From contig NZ_CP120635.1 of the NCBI RefSeq assembly GCF_021353295.2, forward strand, positions 745,501 through 809,500: DNA of 64,000 nucleotides, written 5' to 3'. Under the pieces are notes generated by a model. It was not told the DNA's origin, made no database searches, and saw nothing but the letters and a program-made list of their open reading frames with translations. The stretch is from Pseudodesulfovibrio thermohalotolerans. Its GTDB lineage: Bacteria > Desulfobacterota > Desulfovibrionia > Desulfovibrionales > Desulfovibrionaceae. Shown here piece by piece: positions 53,514-61,677 of the stretch. The position numbers were made by a program, and so were the translations under genes. Position 1 is the first letter of the stretch; each line of letters opens with the position of its first letter.

Positions 53514-53872
53514 CTTCATCTCTTTTCCCTTTGTGGACGCGCGTTAATGACGCCCCGAACATGCCACCTTGTTCAAATCCCGCCATTTCGTATTCGCAGG
53601 GCCTCGCCGAAGGCGCGCCAAGAAGTTTTGAAGGGGAGTCCAGAGGGGAAACTTTTTCAAAAGTTTCCGCCTCTGGCCGCCGGAGGCATCTTTATTTCTT
53701 TTCCCTTTGTGGACGCGCGCGTTAATGACGCCCCGAACATGCCACCTTGTTCTAAATCCCGCCATTTCGCATTCGCAGGGCCTCGCCGAAGGCGCGCCAA
53801 GAAGTTTTGAAGGGGAGTTCAGAGGGGAAACTTTTTTAAAAGTTTCCACCTCTGGCCGCCGGAGGCATCTTT
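53514..53872. repeat. Tandem duplication, about 179 bp x 2
   Basis: Two near-identical units (about 53514-53692 and 53693-53872) each contain ttccctttgtggacgcg, ttaatgacgccccgaacatg, cattcgcagggcctcgccgaagg and a right-half MITE hairpin ending GGCCGCCGGAGGCAT (53621-53689 and 53800-53869). Offsets measured between landmarks are 178-179 bp. Confidence 0.82.
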
Positions 53873-53883
53873 AACCGACAGGC

Positions 53884-53919
53884 GCAAAAAAAAGGCGGCC
53901 TCCCGAGGGAGGCCGCCTT
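53884..53919 (-). terminator. Terminator of the tmc operon
   Basis: The stem aaggcggcctccc/ggaggccgcctt is followed on the minus strand by a long T-run, 20 nt after the tmcA stop. Confidence 0.92.
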
Positions 53920-53939
53920 GTTTCAGCAAGGGGGAATAC

Positions 53940-54338
53940 CTACTTTACGTGGCATTCGCCGCAGGCCACGGGGCCTTTGCCTTCTTTTTCGTGGCAACCC
54001 TGGCATTGCAGGTGGTAGGCCCGCATGAGCGGGGTGCCGCCGTCGTCGCGGACTTCGGCATGGCAGGAGCTACAGGGCTCGCCCTCGGAGGATTCTTCGA
54101 GGTTCTGGGTGCCGTCGTCGTTCATGGAGTGATGGCAGACCACGCAGTCGTCCAGCTCGGCTTTTTCGTTATGGGCGTCGTGGACAAAGGGCACGCGGGG
54201 GCGTTCGAGTTTGGCGAATCCGTCCGCGGGCACTTCGGTCATATCATCCTGGGAAAAGGCCGTGGGGGCCATGTAGGCGACGACCAGCAGGATGACGGTC
54301 AGCATGGAGGCCGCAAGCGTGAAGGTGTTCTTTTTCAT
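53940..54338 (-). CDS. tmcA: Type II tetrahaem cytochrome c3 (TmcA)
   Basis: 132 residues. A signal peptide or anchor is followed by four CxxCH haem sites: CVVCH, CSSCH, CQGCH and CGECH. Additional His residues ([13 protein letters not shown]) could serve as distal ligands. The mature part is acidic, as in type II c3 (acidic c3), which receives electrons from type I c3 and hydrogenases in the periplasm and hands them to the Tmc membrane complex. It is the last gene of the minus-strand operon. Confidence 0.92.
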   Translation of the reverse strand: MKKNTFTLAASMLTVILLVVAYMAPTAFSQDDMTEVPADGFAKLERPRVPFVHDAHNEKAELDDCVVCHHSMNDDGTQNLEESSEGEPCSSCHAEVRDDGGTPLMRAYHLQCQGCHEKEGKGPVACGECHVK

Positions 54339-54347
54339 TGCGTCCTC

Positions 54348-55667
54348 CTAGACTTCCGGTTTTTCCATCAGTTCGTAGATGATGTCGCTGATGAACTTTC
54401 CGTGCATCCCGAGATCATAGTAACCGATGATGTCTTCGATGCCGCCGTGACAGTTATGGCACGGAATGACGACGTCGTGCACGCCGGTCGCCTTGAGCTG
54501 TTCGGCCTTGACGCGGTTGCCGGTCATGCGGGTGTTCTTGAACGGCGGTCCGCAGTTGATGACGCCGCCGCCTGCGCAACAGCAGTAGTTGTGCTCGCGG
54601 TTGGGGGTCATCTCGACCACTTCCTTGCACAGGAAGTGGACCACGTCGCGGAGCTTGTCCATGAGGCCGCGGCCGCGAATGATGTTGCACGGGTCCTGGA
54701 TGGTCACCGGGTTCTCGTACTGGTGGGTGATCTTGATTTTGCCTTCGTTGATCAGTTCCCAGTAGAAGTCGATGGCGTGGATGACCGGGACCGGCATCTT
54801 TTTGTGGCCGAGCCAGCGGTTGCCCATGTCGTAGACAGAGCGGAAGGCGTGGCCGCATTCGCCCATGACGATGCGTTTGACGCGCAGCTTCTGGGCGGAT
54901 TCGTAGTGGGCGCGTTTCAGGCGGCCCATGTTTTCGTAGTCGCCCACGAACATGCACATGTCCGAGTTGTCCCAACCCGGATGGGAGGGCATGGTCCAGT
55001 CCACTCCGGCGGCGTTCATGATGGCCGCGGCCTGGTAGATGAGCTGGGTCCGGAACTTGGGTTCCGGGGCGATGACCGAGTAGTAGATTTCGGCTCCTTC
55101 CTTGTCCAGGGGGATGCGCAGGTCCGGGAACTCGTCGCGGGCCTCGTCCTCCTGCCACTGCAGGGAGTCGATCCACTCGTCGTCCTTGACCCACATCTGG
55201 TTCATGGTCGAGGCGTGGGAGTGGGCGGTGTCGCGGATGTACTGCGGGACCACGTCCAGCAGGTAGCAGATGCGGCGCACCATGGACATGATGTAGCCGG
55301 TGTCGATGCCGATGGGGCAGTAGTGGGCGCACCGTTTGCAGAGGTTGCACTCGGTGTATGCCATCTGGGCCATTTCGTAGATGCGCTGGGGCGAAACCTT
55401 GCCCTTTTTGTCCATCAGCTCATACATGGTCTCAGTGGCCTTGTTTACCGGCGAGTAGCTCGGATCGGCATCGTGGGACATGTAGTAGTGACAGCCCTGC
55501 GAGCACAGTCCGCACCTCATGCACGTTTCTTTGTAGGCCCGGAGTTTGGCTCCGGTTTCACCTTTGAGAGTCTGGTTGACCACCTTTTCGATTTTTTCGG
55601 TGGTCAGCGCGGCGACGCCTGCTTCAAGGCCGACGTCGGATATGATTCTGTCAGCAATGTGACTCAT
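54348..55667 (-). CDS. tmcB: Tmc complex iron-sulfur protein with CCG domains (TmcB, HdrD-like)
   Basis: 439 residues. Two N-terminal [4Fe-4S] motifs (CMRCGLCSQGCHYY and CNLCKRCAHYCPIG) are followed by a catalytic-type C-terminal half with CCG features: GECGHAFRS, NYCCCAGGGVINCGP and PCHNCHGGIEDI. It is related to HmcF, DsrK and HdrD. It probably sits on the cytoplasmic face and passes electrons from TmcC to a soluble acceptor. 9 nt separate it from tmcA. Confidence 0.92.
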   Translation of the reverse strand: MSHIADRIISDVGLEAGVAALTTEKIEKVVNQTLKGETGAKLRAYKETCMRCGLCSQGCHYYMSHDADPSYSPVNKATETMYELMDKKGKVSPQRIYEMAQMAYTECNLCKRCAHYCPIGIDTGYIMSMVRRICYLLDVVPQYIRDTAHSHASTMNQMWVKDDEWIDSLQWQEDEARDEFPDLRIPLDKEGAEIYYSVIAPEPKFRTQLIYQAAAIMNAAGVDWTMPSHPGWDNSDMCMFVGDYENMGRLKRAHYESAQKLRVKRIVMGECGHAFRSVYDMGNRWLGHKKMPVPVIHAIDFYWELINEGKIKITHQYENPVTIQDPCNIIRGRGLMDKLRDVVHFLCKEVVEMTPNREHNYCCCAGGGVINCGPPFKNTRMTGNRVKAEQLKATGVHDVVIPCHNCHGGIEDIIGYYDLGMHGKFISDIIYELMEKPEV

Positions 55668-55700
55668 TGTTCGTACCTCGCGTTACTGTGATGGTTTGGC

Positions 55701-56360
55701 CTACCAGTCATTGGCATGGCGGACGCCGCCGAACTCGGAACCCATGTACGCCCTGGTGAAGAGGACGAACAGCGCGTGGCTCAGGCGGGTGAACGGGATC
55801 AGGGCGATCAGCAGTTCACCGGCGAGTACGTGCAGGGTGGTCATGAACAGGACCGGGCCGACCTGATGGTAGGCCAGGATGCCGGTGATGAACGGCAGGG
55901 CCACGAGGACCAGGGCAAACCAATCCTGGCAACGGGTGACGCCCTTGACGTGCGGCAGGGCGAGGCGGCGGTACGCGAAGACCGCACAGCCGGCCAGGGC
56001 CACAAAGCTGATGATGTCGCCGAACTGCGAGGGCAGGCTCGGGAGATTGATACCGAACGCGGTGTTCCACATGACGACGTGTCCGCCCAGGAAGACGGCT
56101 ACGAGCAGGAAGCAGAGGTGGAAGATAAAGGTCGTGACGGTCATCAGGGGGTCGGACTTCCAGCCCATGGATTTGAACGGAATCATCCACGCGAGAATGG
56201 ACCGGAGACCGTAGTACCAGCTCATGTAGGCGATGGAAGAGCCGTCTTTGGCCTTGGCCAGCGCATACATGCTGACCAGACGGTAGATGGAGCCGAGGAT
56301 GAACACACCCCAGGCGATCCAGGCGAGGGGGCCGGTGACGAAGACATAGAAATCAGTCAT
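55701..56360 (-). CDS. tmcC: Tmc complex cytochrome b subunit (TmcC)
   Basis: 219 residues with about five or six TM helices. Related to NarI/DsrM (FVFVTGPLAWIAWGVFILG). His pairs suited to b-haem ligation occur in IFHLCF, LGGHVV, TLHVLAGE and RLSHALF. It carries electrons across the membrane between periplasmic TmcA and cytoplasmic TmcB. Spacing to tmcB is 33 nt. Confidence 0.9.
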   Translation of the reverse strand: MTDFYVFVTGPLAWIAWGVFILGSIYRLVSMYALAKAKDGSSIAYMSWYYGLRSILAWMIPFKSMGWKSDPLMTVTTFIFHLCFLLVAVFLGGHVVMWNTAFGINLPSLPSQFGDIISFVALAGCAVFAYRRLALPHVKGVTRCQDWFALVLVALPFITGILAYHQVGPVLFMTTLHVLAGELLIALIPFTRLSHALFVLFTRAYMGSEFGGVRHANDW

Positions 56361-56375
56361 ATCTGCTCCCCTCCC

Positions 56376-57635
56376 TTAGAAGTTGCACACTTCCGCGACG
56401 ATGCGGACGAAGCTGTTGTTTTCGATGGCGCGGATCAGCACCTTGGTGCCGTCCTCGCTGAAGATCGGGGGCCAGACGGCGTCGAAGTCCCGTTCGAAGG
56501 ACTTGCCGTTGACCAGAATCCGGAACCGGCCGTTCTTTTCCACCTTGGCGGCTGCCGCCTTGGAGTCCGGGGAGAAGACAACGGGCCAGGCCATGTCGTA
56601 GGTACCGGCCCAGGGAGTGCCGTCCACCACGATGCGGAAGTCCTCGTTGCAGTTGGAGGCCAGGATCGCGGCGCGTTCGCCGTTGGGGCTGACCACCAGG
56701 TCGGACACGGTGGGGAACGTCTCACCCCATGGGGCGTTGTTCAAACAGGCAGTGAACTGGCCGTAGCTGGTGGCCACGATGGCCCACAGCTTTTCGCCGG
56801 TGGCGTCGTAGGTGAGTTCCAGACACTGGATGTAGCGGGGTTCCCACAGGGTCTTGCCGTCCTTGTCCACGCCCCATTTGCCCGCCACGCGGACCGGAGC
56901 GGCCACGCCGCCGTCCTTGGGACAGAAGACCGGCTCCCAAACCTGGGTGTAGGTCTTGTCCCACGGCTTGTCGTCCACGGTGATGGTGTGGGCGTAAACC
57001 GTGGTTCTGCAGGTGGCTGCGACGGAATCACCGGCCTCGTTGAAGGTCGGATTCCAGATGTTGACGTAGCGGCCCTTCCAGGCTTCGCCGTCCACGGCCA
57101 CGGTGTAGACGCCGCGCTTGAACCCTTCCAGGTCGGCAGCGCCCAGGCTTTCGGCCTGGACAACGGCGGCAGTGTGCGAACCTTCCTTGGCGAAGGCGGG
57201 CTGGTTGGCGTTTTCGTACAGGTTTTCCCAGAGTTCGCCGTTGACGCTCATGCCATACCGTTCCATGGACTTTGTCATGGTGGCGATGGCGGAACCGTCT
57301 TCACTGAACAAGGTGTCCCATACGTAATCGGTGGTCTCGCCTATGGTTTCGCCGTCCGCGACCAGAACCCATTCCATGTCCTGCTGGCAGATGGCGGCCA
57401 GGCGGCCGTCCGGAGAGAATTTCGGATACCAGATCTTTTCGAACGTGGCTTCCCATACCGAGTCGTTGACTCGAACGGAGAATTCGCCGTCGCCCACCTT
57501 GACGATAGCGGCGATAGTCTCGCCGTCAGGCGAAGCGTACGGCTCTTCCTGCCATTCGTGTCCTTCGAGAGGGGAGAGGGATTTAACGACCGTTTTTTGG
57601 CCGGGTTCCCAGTCCCAAGAGGAGATTTTTCCCAT
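56376..57635 (-). CDS. tmcD: Tmc complex propeller protein (TmcD)
   Basis: 419 residues built from about ten repeats of some 42 residues. Each has a pattern like V-x-V-D-G-x-x-W ... W-x-P-x-F-S-x-D-G-x-x-x-A-A (e.g. VNDSVWEATFEKIWYPKFS, VDGEAWKGRYVNIWNPTFN, VDGTPWAGTYDMAWPVVFS). This implies a WD40-like propeller. No signal peptide is seen, so it is cytoplasmic. In known Tmc complexes the fourth subunit is a tryptophan-rich protein of unknown role, which fits. It is the first gene of the operon; RBS aaggggg. Confidence 0.88.
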   Translation of the reverse strand: MGKISSWDWEPGQKTVVKSLSPLEGHEWQEEPYASPDGETIAAIVKVGDGEFSVRVNDSVWEATFEKIWYPKFSPDGRLAAICQQDMEWVLVADGETIGETTDYVWDTLFSEDGSAIATMTKSMERYGMSVNGELWENLYENANQPAFAKEGSHTAAVVQAESLGAADLEGFKRGVYTVAVDGEAWKGRYVNIWNPTFNEAGDSVAATCRTTVYAHTITVDDKPWDKTYTQVWEPVFCPKDGGVAAPVRVAGKWGVDKDGKTLWEPRYIQCLELTYDATGEKLWAIVATSYGQFTACLNNAPWGETFPTVSDLVVSPNGERAAILASNCNEDFRIVVDGTPWAGTYDMAWPVVFSPDSKAAAAKVEKNGRFRILVNGKSFERDFDAVWPPIFSEDGTKVLIRAIENNSFVRIVAEVCNF

Positions 57636-58403
57636 AGCACCCCCTTGTGTTGTGACACCGCTCCCAGTGGGAGCGGCAAATAATCATCCCGTCTTAAGGC
57701 GAGATAGTTCATTCAACGCGGGGTCGTGTTCGTCAGGCGGCGTTCACTTCGGGTCATCCCGACAGGGGTCACCGGATTGCAGGCGCCCGACAGGTCCGCT
57801 GTGCGCAGTCCGGCGGGTGTGGCTGAATCCATGGGATGACCCGTTGCAGGGTTGAGAAACCCGTCTGGAACGATCTGCCCGGGATCGCCGCCCTTGACGA
57901 TTTCGACGCCCAAGGATTCGAGGTGGTTCGGCGAACAATAAAGCCGCACGAACCCGGAAGTGCATCCCTTCCCGAAGTGCACCCTCGATTCCGTTGCTGA
58001 TACCAGCTGTGGTCCTTGGTCAGAGATACGGCCGGACGGTAAATGTCCATACATTTCCGGATGTTTCCGACAGTCCGCAACCTCTTGACCTGAGACAGAG
58101 CTATGTATAAGCACATGGCAAGAAAATAGTCCATTCTTTTCAGAGTTAAATGGGTATTTCAGACTAGTTTGGTTCGTTATTTTGGAGTTAAATTGGAGAA
58201 ACGGCCGGAGAACGGGCCGCGCGGCCGGGGTGAGGGGTGTTTCCTCCTTGTTCGGGAGGATTTTTTCCGAGCTCGATGACGATTTCGCCCTGCCGAACGG
58301 CACATGCTTATCATACTCGTTCGGTTTGAAAAAAAATGAAAAAAGGCTATCCTTGCGGCACGGAATGGAAGTTTAACCGTTACGACGATTCGTAGAGGGC
58401 AAC
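57636..58403. other. Long divergent intergenic region (tmc operon / cytochrome c553)
   Basis: 768 bp. A minus-strand frame runs 58303-57713 with middling third-position GC, no convincing RBS and no recognised domain. It could be a decayed gene or chance. 58100-58190 and 58300-58350 are AT-rich and should contain promoters for both sides. Confidence 0.45.
58326..58353 (+). promoter_or_regulatory. Candidate sigma-70 promoter for cytochrome c553
   Basis: TTGAAA, a 16-bp spacer and TATCCT lie 50 bp before the ATG. The A-rich spacer and flanks may curve the DNA. Confidence 0.4.
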
Positions 58404-58709
58404 ATGAGAAAATTACTGGCTGTTTTGACCATCGTATGCTGTTTCGGCGTGACCGCCGCCTTTGCCGTGGACGGCGGCGACTTATATCGGAAACGGTGCG
58501 CGAAGTGTCATCGCGACGGAAGTGAATCCTCCAAGGCGGGCGGCGACGTGGTCCTGAAAGGACAATCCGCCCAGGAGATCGAGATGAAGCTCAAAGGGTA
58601 CGTGGACGGGACTTACGGCGGGAGCAAGAAGAAAACCATGGCGCGTCTGCTCACCAGGCTCTCGGCCGACGATATCAAGGCCCTGTCCGGTTACATCGGC
58701 GCCATGTAG
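58404..58709 (+). CDS. Monohaem cytochrome c553-type
   Basis: 101 residues. A signal peptide (MRKLLAVLTIVCCFGVTAAFA) precedes the single haem site KRCAKCHRDG. The distal Met ligand is probably the Met in YGGSKKKTMARLL. Size and pattern match Desulfovibrio c553, a periplasmic electron carrier for formate dehydrogenase or an oxidase. Monocistronic; divergent from tmc. Confidence 0.92.
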   Translation: MRKLLAVLTIVCCFGVTAAFAVDGGDLYRKRCAKCHRDGSESSKAGGDVVLKGQSAQEIEMKLKGYVDGTYGGSKKKTMARLLTRLSADDIKALSGYIGAM

Positions 58710-58896
58710 ATCAGAGCCGAGCGGCTCCGAATCCCTCCGCCCTGTCCGTCATCTTGCCCGCCGTCTCCTGTGGGGCGTCGGCCGGGGTGGCGGCAGGGGT
58801 AATTTTCACGGCAAGCCCGGAAGGCGGCTCGCCGTTTTCCTTAGTCCTCCGCAACCCGGACCCTGACGTTCCGGGAAAGCGGTCCTTTCTGCCGGA

Positions 58897-60489
58897 TCAG
58901 AGTCCGGGCACGGGCAGCATGACGGTGAAGACGCTGCCCACATCCACCTCCGATGAGGCCGAGATGGTTCCTTTGTAGTGCTCGACGATGTGCCTGCAAA
59001 TGGGCAGGCCCAGCCCCGTGCCGCGCGGCTTGCCCAGTTCCCCGCATTCACTTTGGTAGAATTTCTGGAAGATGAGTTCCAGTTCGTCGGGCGGGATGCC
59101 ATTACCCGTGTCCCGGACCTCGATTCGGATCATGTTCGGCGAGGCTGCGGCCGCGATCCGTATTTCGCCGCGCGCAGTGTGTTTGTAGGCGTTGGACAGC
59201 AGGTTGAGGAGCAGTTGCTGCATTCGGTCCGGGTCGAAAGGCAGGGGCGGCAGATTGTCCGAAATTTCGGTTTCGAGGCGCACGGACCCGTTGTTTTCGA
59301 ATTGCGGACCCATTGTTCTGGCGGCCCGTTCGATTTCGTCTCCCACGTTGAGCAGAGTGTCGCGCCATTCCATCTGCCCTGCCTCGATCTTGTTGATGTC
59401 GAGGAGGTCGTTGATGAGTCTGGTCAGCCGGTCGCCTTCGACGGCGATGACCTCCAGGTTGGCCAGGATGACGTCGCTTTTCCCCTTCAGGCCCAACGCT
59501 TCGGAGTGCGGCGCGAAGTGTCGCGAAAACGCCTTGCTCACCAGCTTGGAGAACCCGAGCACGGCCGCCAGGGGCGTGCGCAGCTCATGGGACGCCGACG
59601 ACAGGAACGCGGCGCGTTGGTTGTCCAGGCGGACCAGTTCCCGGTTGGCCTCCCGCAGCTCCATGGTCCTGACGGCCACGATCTGTTCCAGCTCGTCGTG
59701 GGCCTTGGCCAGTTGCCGTTCGGCATTCTTGCGCTGGGCGATCTGGCGTTCAAGCATTTCGTTGTTGCGTTTGAGCATTCCGGTCTGCGATTCCACCTCG
59801 CCGAGCAGGGCGTTGTATTCGGCGACCACTTGGCCCAGCTCGTCGTGGCTTTCCCAGACCAGGGGCCTGCGTTCCTCATGGCGCGCGTTGTGCCTGAGGG
59901 AAAGCTTGAGTTGATGCAGGGGGCGGCCGACGATGAAATGGAGAACGAGCCAGGCGGCGGTCCCCACCACGGCAAGGAGCACGCACGCGGGCGCGATGTC
60001 GTCGTAGCCGCGCTGCTTGAGGTCCGCAAGGAGATGGTCGTTGTGGAACTGGACCTCCAGCCTGCCGATGGTCAGTCTTTCGCCTCCCACGTTGCGGGTC
60101 AGCGGCTTAACGGTCGTCAGGACGGAGTGTTCCGGGTGGGATTTCCCTTCGCCTTCCTGAAAAAGCTCCCGTCCCTCGGAGTCGTACAGAATGATGCTGT
60201 GCAGGTCGCGGTTGTCCCGGTAGCTGCGCATGAGGCTTTCCAGTACGTCTTCCTGGAAATTCCAGACCGGACCGCTCAGTTCGGCGGCTTTGCTGGCGGC
60301 GAAGATTTCGAGCTGGTTCGCGAGATCGGCCATTTCCTCTTTCTTGATGCGGGAGATGTAGAAGGAATAGAGGATGATGCCGGTGACGAGGAAGACCAGC
60401 AGCACCGGTAGCAGCATCTTCGCTCCCAGGGAGACGGGAAACGCCTCGGCCGGACCGAATGGGGTGAGCTTCAGATGGCGATGGGCCAT
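58897..60489 (-). CDS. Membrane sensor histidine kinase
   Basis: 530 residues. TM1 at about 24-45 and TM2 at about 165-190 flank a periplasmic sensor. A HAMP-like segment (VGRPLHQLKLSLRHNARHEE) and coiled coil lead to HisKA (SSASHELRTPLAAVLGFSK) and HATPase_c (LLNLLSNAYKHT, VRDTGNGIPP, PRGTGLGLPICRH). There is no receiver domain and no regulator gene next to it. It lies 4 nt after a PhnD-like binding-protein gene, which may act as its ligand sensor. Confidence 0.92.
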   Translation of the reverse strand: MAHRHLKLTPFGPAEAFPVSLGAKMLLPVLLVFLVTGIILYSFYISRIKKEEMADLANQLEIFAASKAAELSGPVWNFQEDVLESLMRSYRDNRDLHSIILYDSEGRELFQEGEGKSHPEHSVLTTVKPLTRNVGGERLTIGRLEVQFHNDHLLADLKQRGYDDIAPACVLLAVVGTAAWLVLHFIVGRPLHQLKLSLRHNARHEERRPLVWESHDELGQVVAEYNALLGEVESQTGMLKRNNEMLERQIAQRKNAERQLAKAHDELEQIVAVRTMELREANRELVRLDNQRAAFLSSASHELRTPLAAVLGFSKLVSKAFSRHFAPHSEALGLKGKSDVILANLEVIAVEGDRLTRLINDLLDINKIEAGQMEWRDTLLNVGDEIERAARTMGPQFENNGSVRLETEISDNLPPLPFDPDRMQQLLLNLLSNAYKHTARGEIRIAAAASPNMIRIEVRDTGNGIPPDELELIFQKFYQSECGELGKPRGTGLGLPICRHIVEHYKGTISASSEVDVGSVFTVMLPVPGL

Positions 60490-60493
60490 GGGC

Positions 60494-61489
60494 TTACTCC
60501 CTCTCCAGGTTTTCGAGGGCCGCGTCCAGTTCCTCCAGGCGCACCCGTTTCTCGGCTTCGGAAAGGTTTTCGTTGTGTGTCAGCTTCAGACGCCGCTTGT
60601 ACAGTTCCAGCTTGCGGACCGGCTCCAGTTGAGAGTTGTCCGATTCCTGGAATCCGGTCCATTTTCGTGCGGCCAGGTTGGCCGCTTCGCGCCGCACGTC
60701 CGCTTCGCTCTTGCCCGGGCCGGGTTTGGCGTAGCCCAGGAAGAAGGCGCGGATGTCCGCCTTGAGGGCCGGGTCAAGGTCTGATCGCACCAGGACCGGA
60801 TCGGACGGGATGAGCGGCGAGGTCCAGATGACCTTGATGCGTGGGTACAGGTCCGGAAAGCGTGTCTTGAATCGGGCCAGGGCCAGATTGTTGCTGGTGG
60901 CCACATCCAGTTTCCCGGAGGCCACGGCCAGGAAATTTTCCTCGTGATTGTGGTGAACGAGCCGCTTGAACGCCCTGTCCGGATCGATGCCGGCGGCGTC
61001 GAACAGGTAGTAGCTCGGAACCGTGTACCCCGAAGTGGAGTTGGGGTCGCCTATGCCGAATTCTATCTTTTCGGAATGGGCCAGCACGTCCTCCTCGCAA
61101 TTCCAGGGAGCCTCCCTGCGGGTGATGAGATGGGCGTTATAGCCCGCCCCGTGCCGGTTTCGGGACTGGACCAGGACTTCCGCCCCGGCGCGGTCCACGG
61201 CTTCGATGGCCGCCTTGTTCCCCAGCCAGGCGATCTGGGCGCGGCCAGTGGCCATGTACCAGATCACCCCAGCGTAGTCGTCAAGGGCCACGGCTTTCAC
61301 CTGTCGGCCCAGGGCATGGGAGAGATCATCGAGCATGGGCTGCCAGGATTCAAGGAGGAATTCTTTGGAGTCAGTGGAGGCCAGCCCCATGACCAGGGGC
61401 GCTGCCGGGGCTTGCCACGGCAGGAGCAGAAGGCAGGCCAGGACGATAAACGCCGTTCCGGCGCGTCCGAGGATGCGGTGCTTGTTCAT
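60494..61489 (-). CDS. PhnD-like periplasmic binding protein
   Basis: 331 residues. A signal peptide (AGTAFIVLACLLLLPWQAPA) is followed by a phosphate/phosphonate-binding fold: VMGLASTDSKEFLLESWQPMLDDL, GDPNSTSGYTVPSYYLFDAAG and ASGKLDVATSNNLAL. ATG 61489 marks the signal peptide. There is no ABC permease or ATPase nearby; instead a histidine kinase follows after 4 nt. It is therefore probably a co-sensor rather than a transporter part. Phosphonate, phosphate or other oxyanion specificity is not readable. Confidence 0.88.
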   Translation of the reverse strand: MNKHRILGRAGTAFIVLACLLLLPWQAPAAPLVMGLASTDSKEFLLESWQPMLDDLSHALGRQVKAVALDDYAGVIWYMATGRAQIAWLGNKAAIEAVDRAGAEVLVQSRNRHGAGYNAHLITRREAPWNCEEDVLAHSEKIEFGIGDPNSTSGYTVPSYYLFDAAGIDPDRAFKRLVHHNHEENFLAVASGKLDVATSNNLALARFKTRFPDLYPRIKVIWTSPLIPSDPVLVRSDLDPALKADIRAFFLGYAKPGPGKSEADVRREAANLAARKWTGFQESDNSQLEPVRKLELYKRRLKLTHNENLSEAEKRVRLEELDAALENLERE

Positions 61490-61618
61490 GAGCCGTCCCG
61501 GATTGGGGGTTGTGAAAACGAAGTCCCTTGTCGCTACAGGATTTTGTGGTTCCGGGAAGGGCGGTATTCGCGATGTCACGCAATCGTAACGGGACGACGC
61601 CGGGACGGGCGAACGAAG

Positions 61619-61647
61619 AAGGCCGCCCCGATTGCGGAGCGGCCTGC
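61619..61647 (-). terminator. Putative terminator after the SIMPL gene
   Basis: The stem aaggccgc ... gcggcct lies 30-60 nt after the stop on the minus strand, followed by a pyrimidine-rich run. Confidence 0.6.
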
Positions 61648-61677
61648 GTTTCGTTGTCCAGGACATGCGGCGTCCGG

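Larger units (their letters stand above)
53245..53939. other. Gene-free region filled with repeats between two convergent operons
   Basis: It is occupied by one full MITE-like copy, two further right-half copies in a 179-bp tandem duplication, and the tmcA terminator. No coding sequence is credible here. Confidence 0.7.

Noticed and set aside
53949..57683. Two long plus-strand frames opposite tmcA-tmcD
   Set aside because: Antisense shadows of the tmc genes, which carry unambiguous haem and Fe-S motifs on the minus strand.
58182..58376. Small plus-strand open frame before the cytochrome c553 gene
   Set aside because: No RBS, no signal or domain, and it overlaps the likely promoter region.
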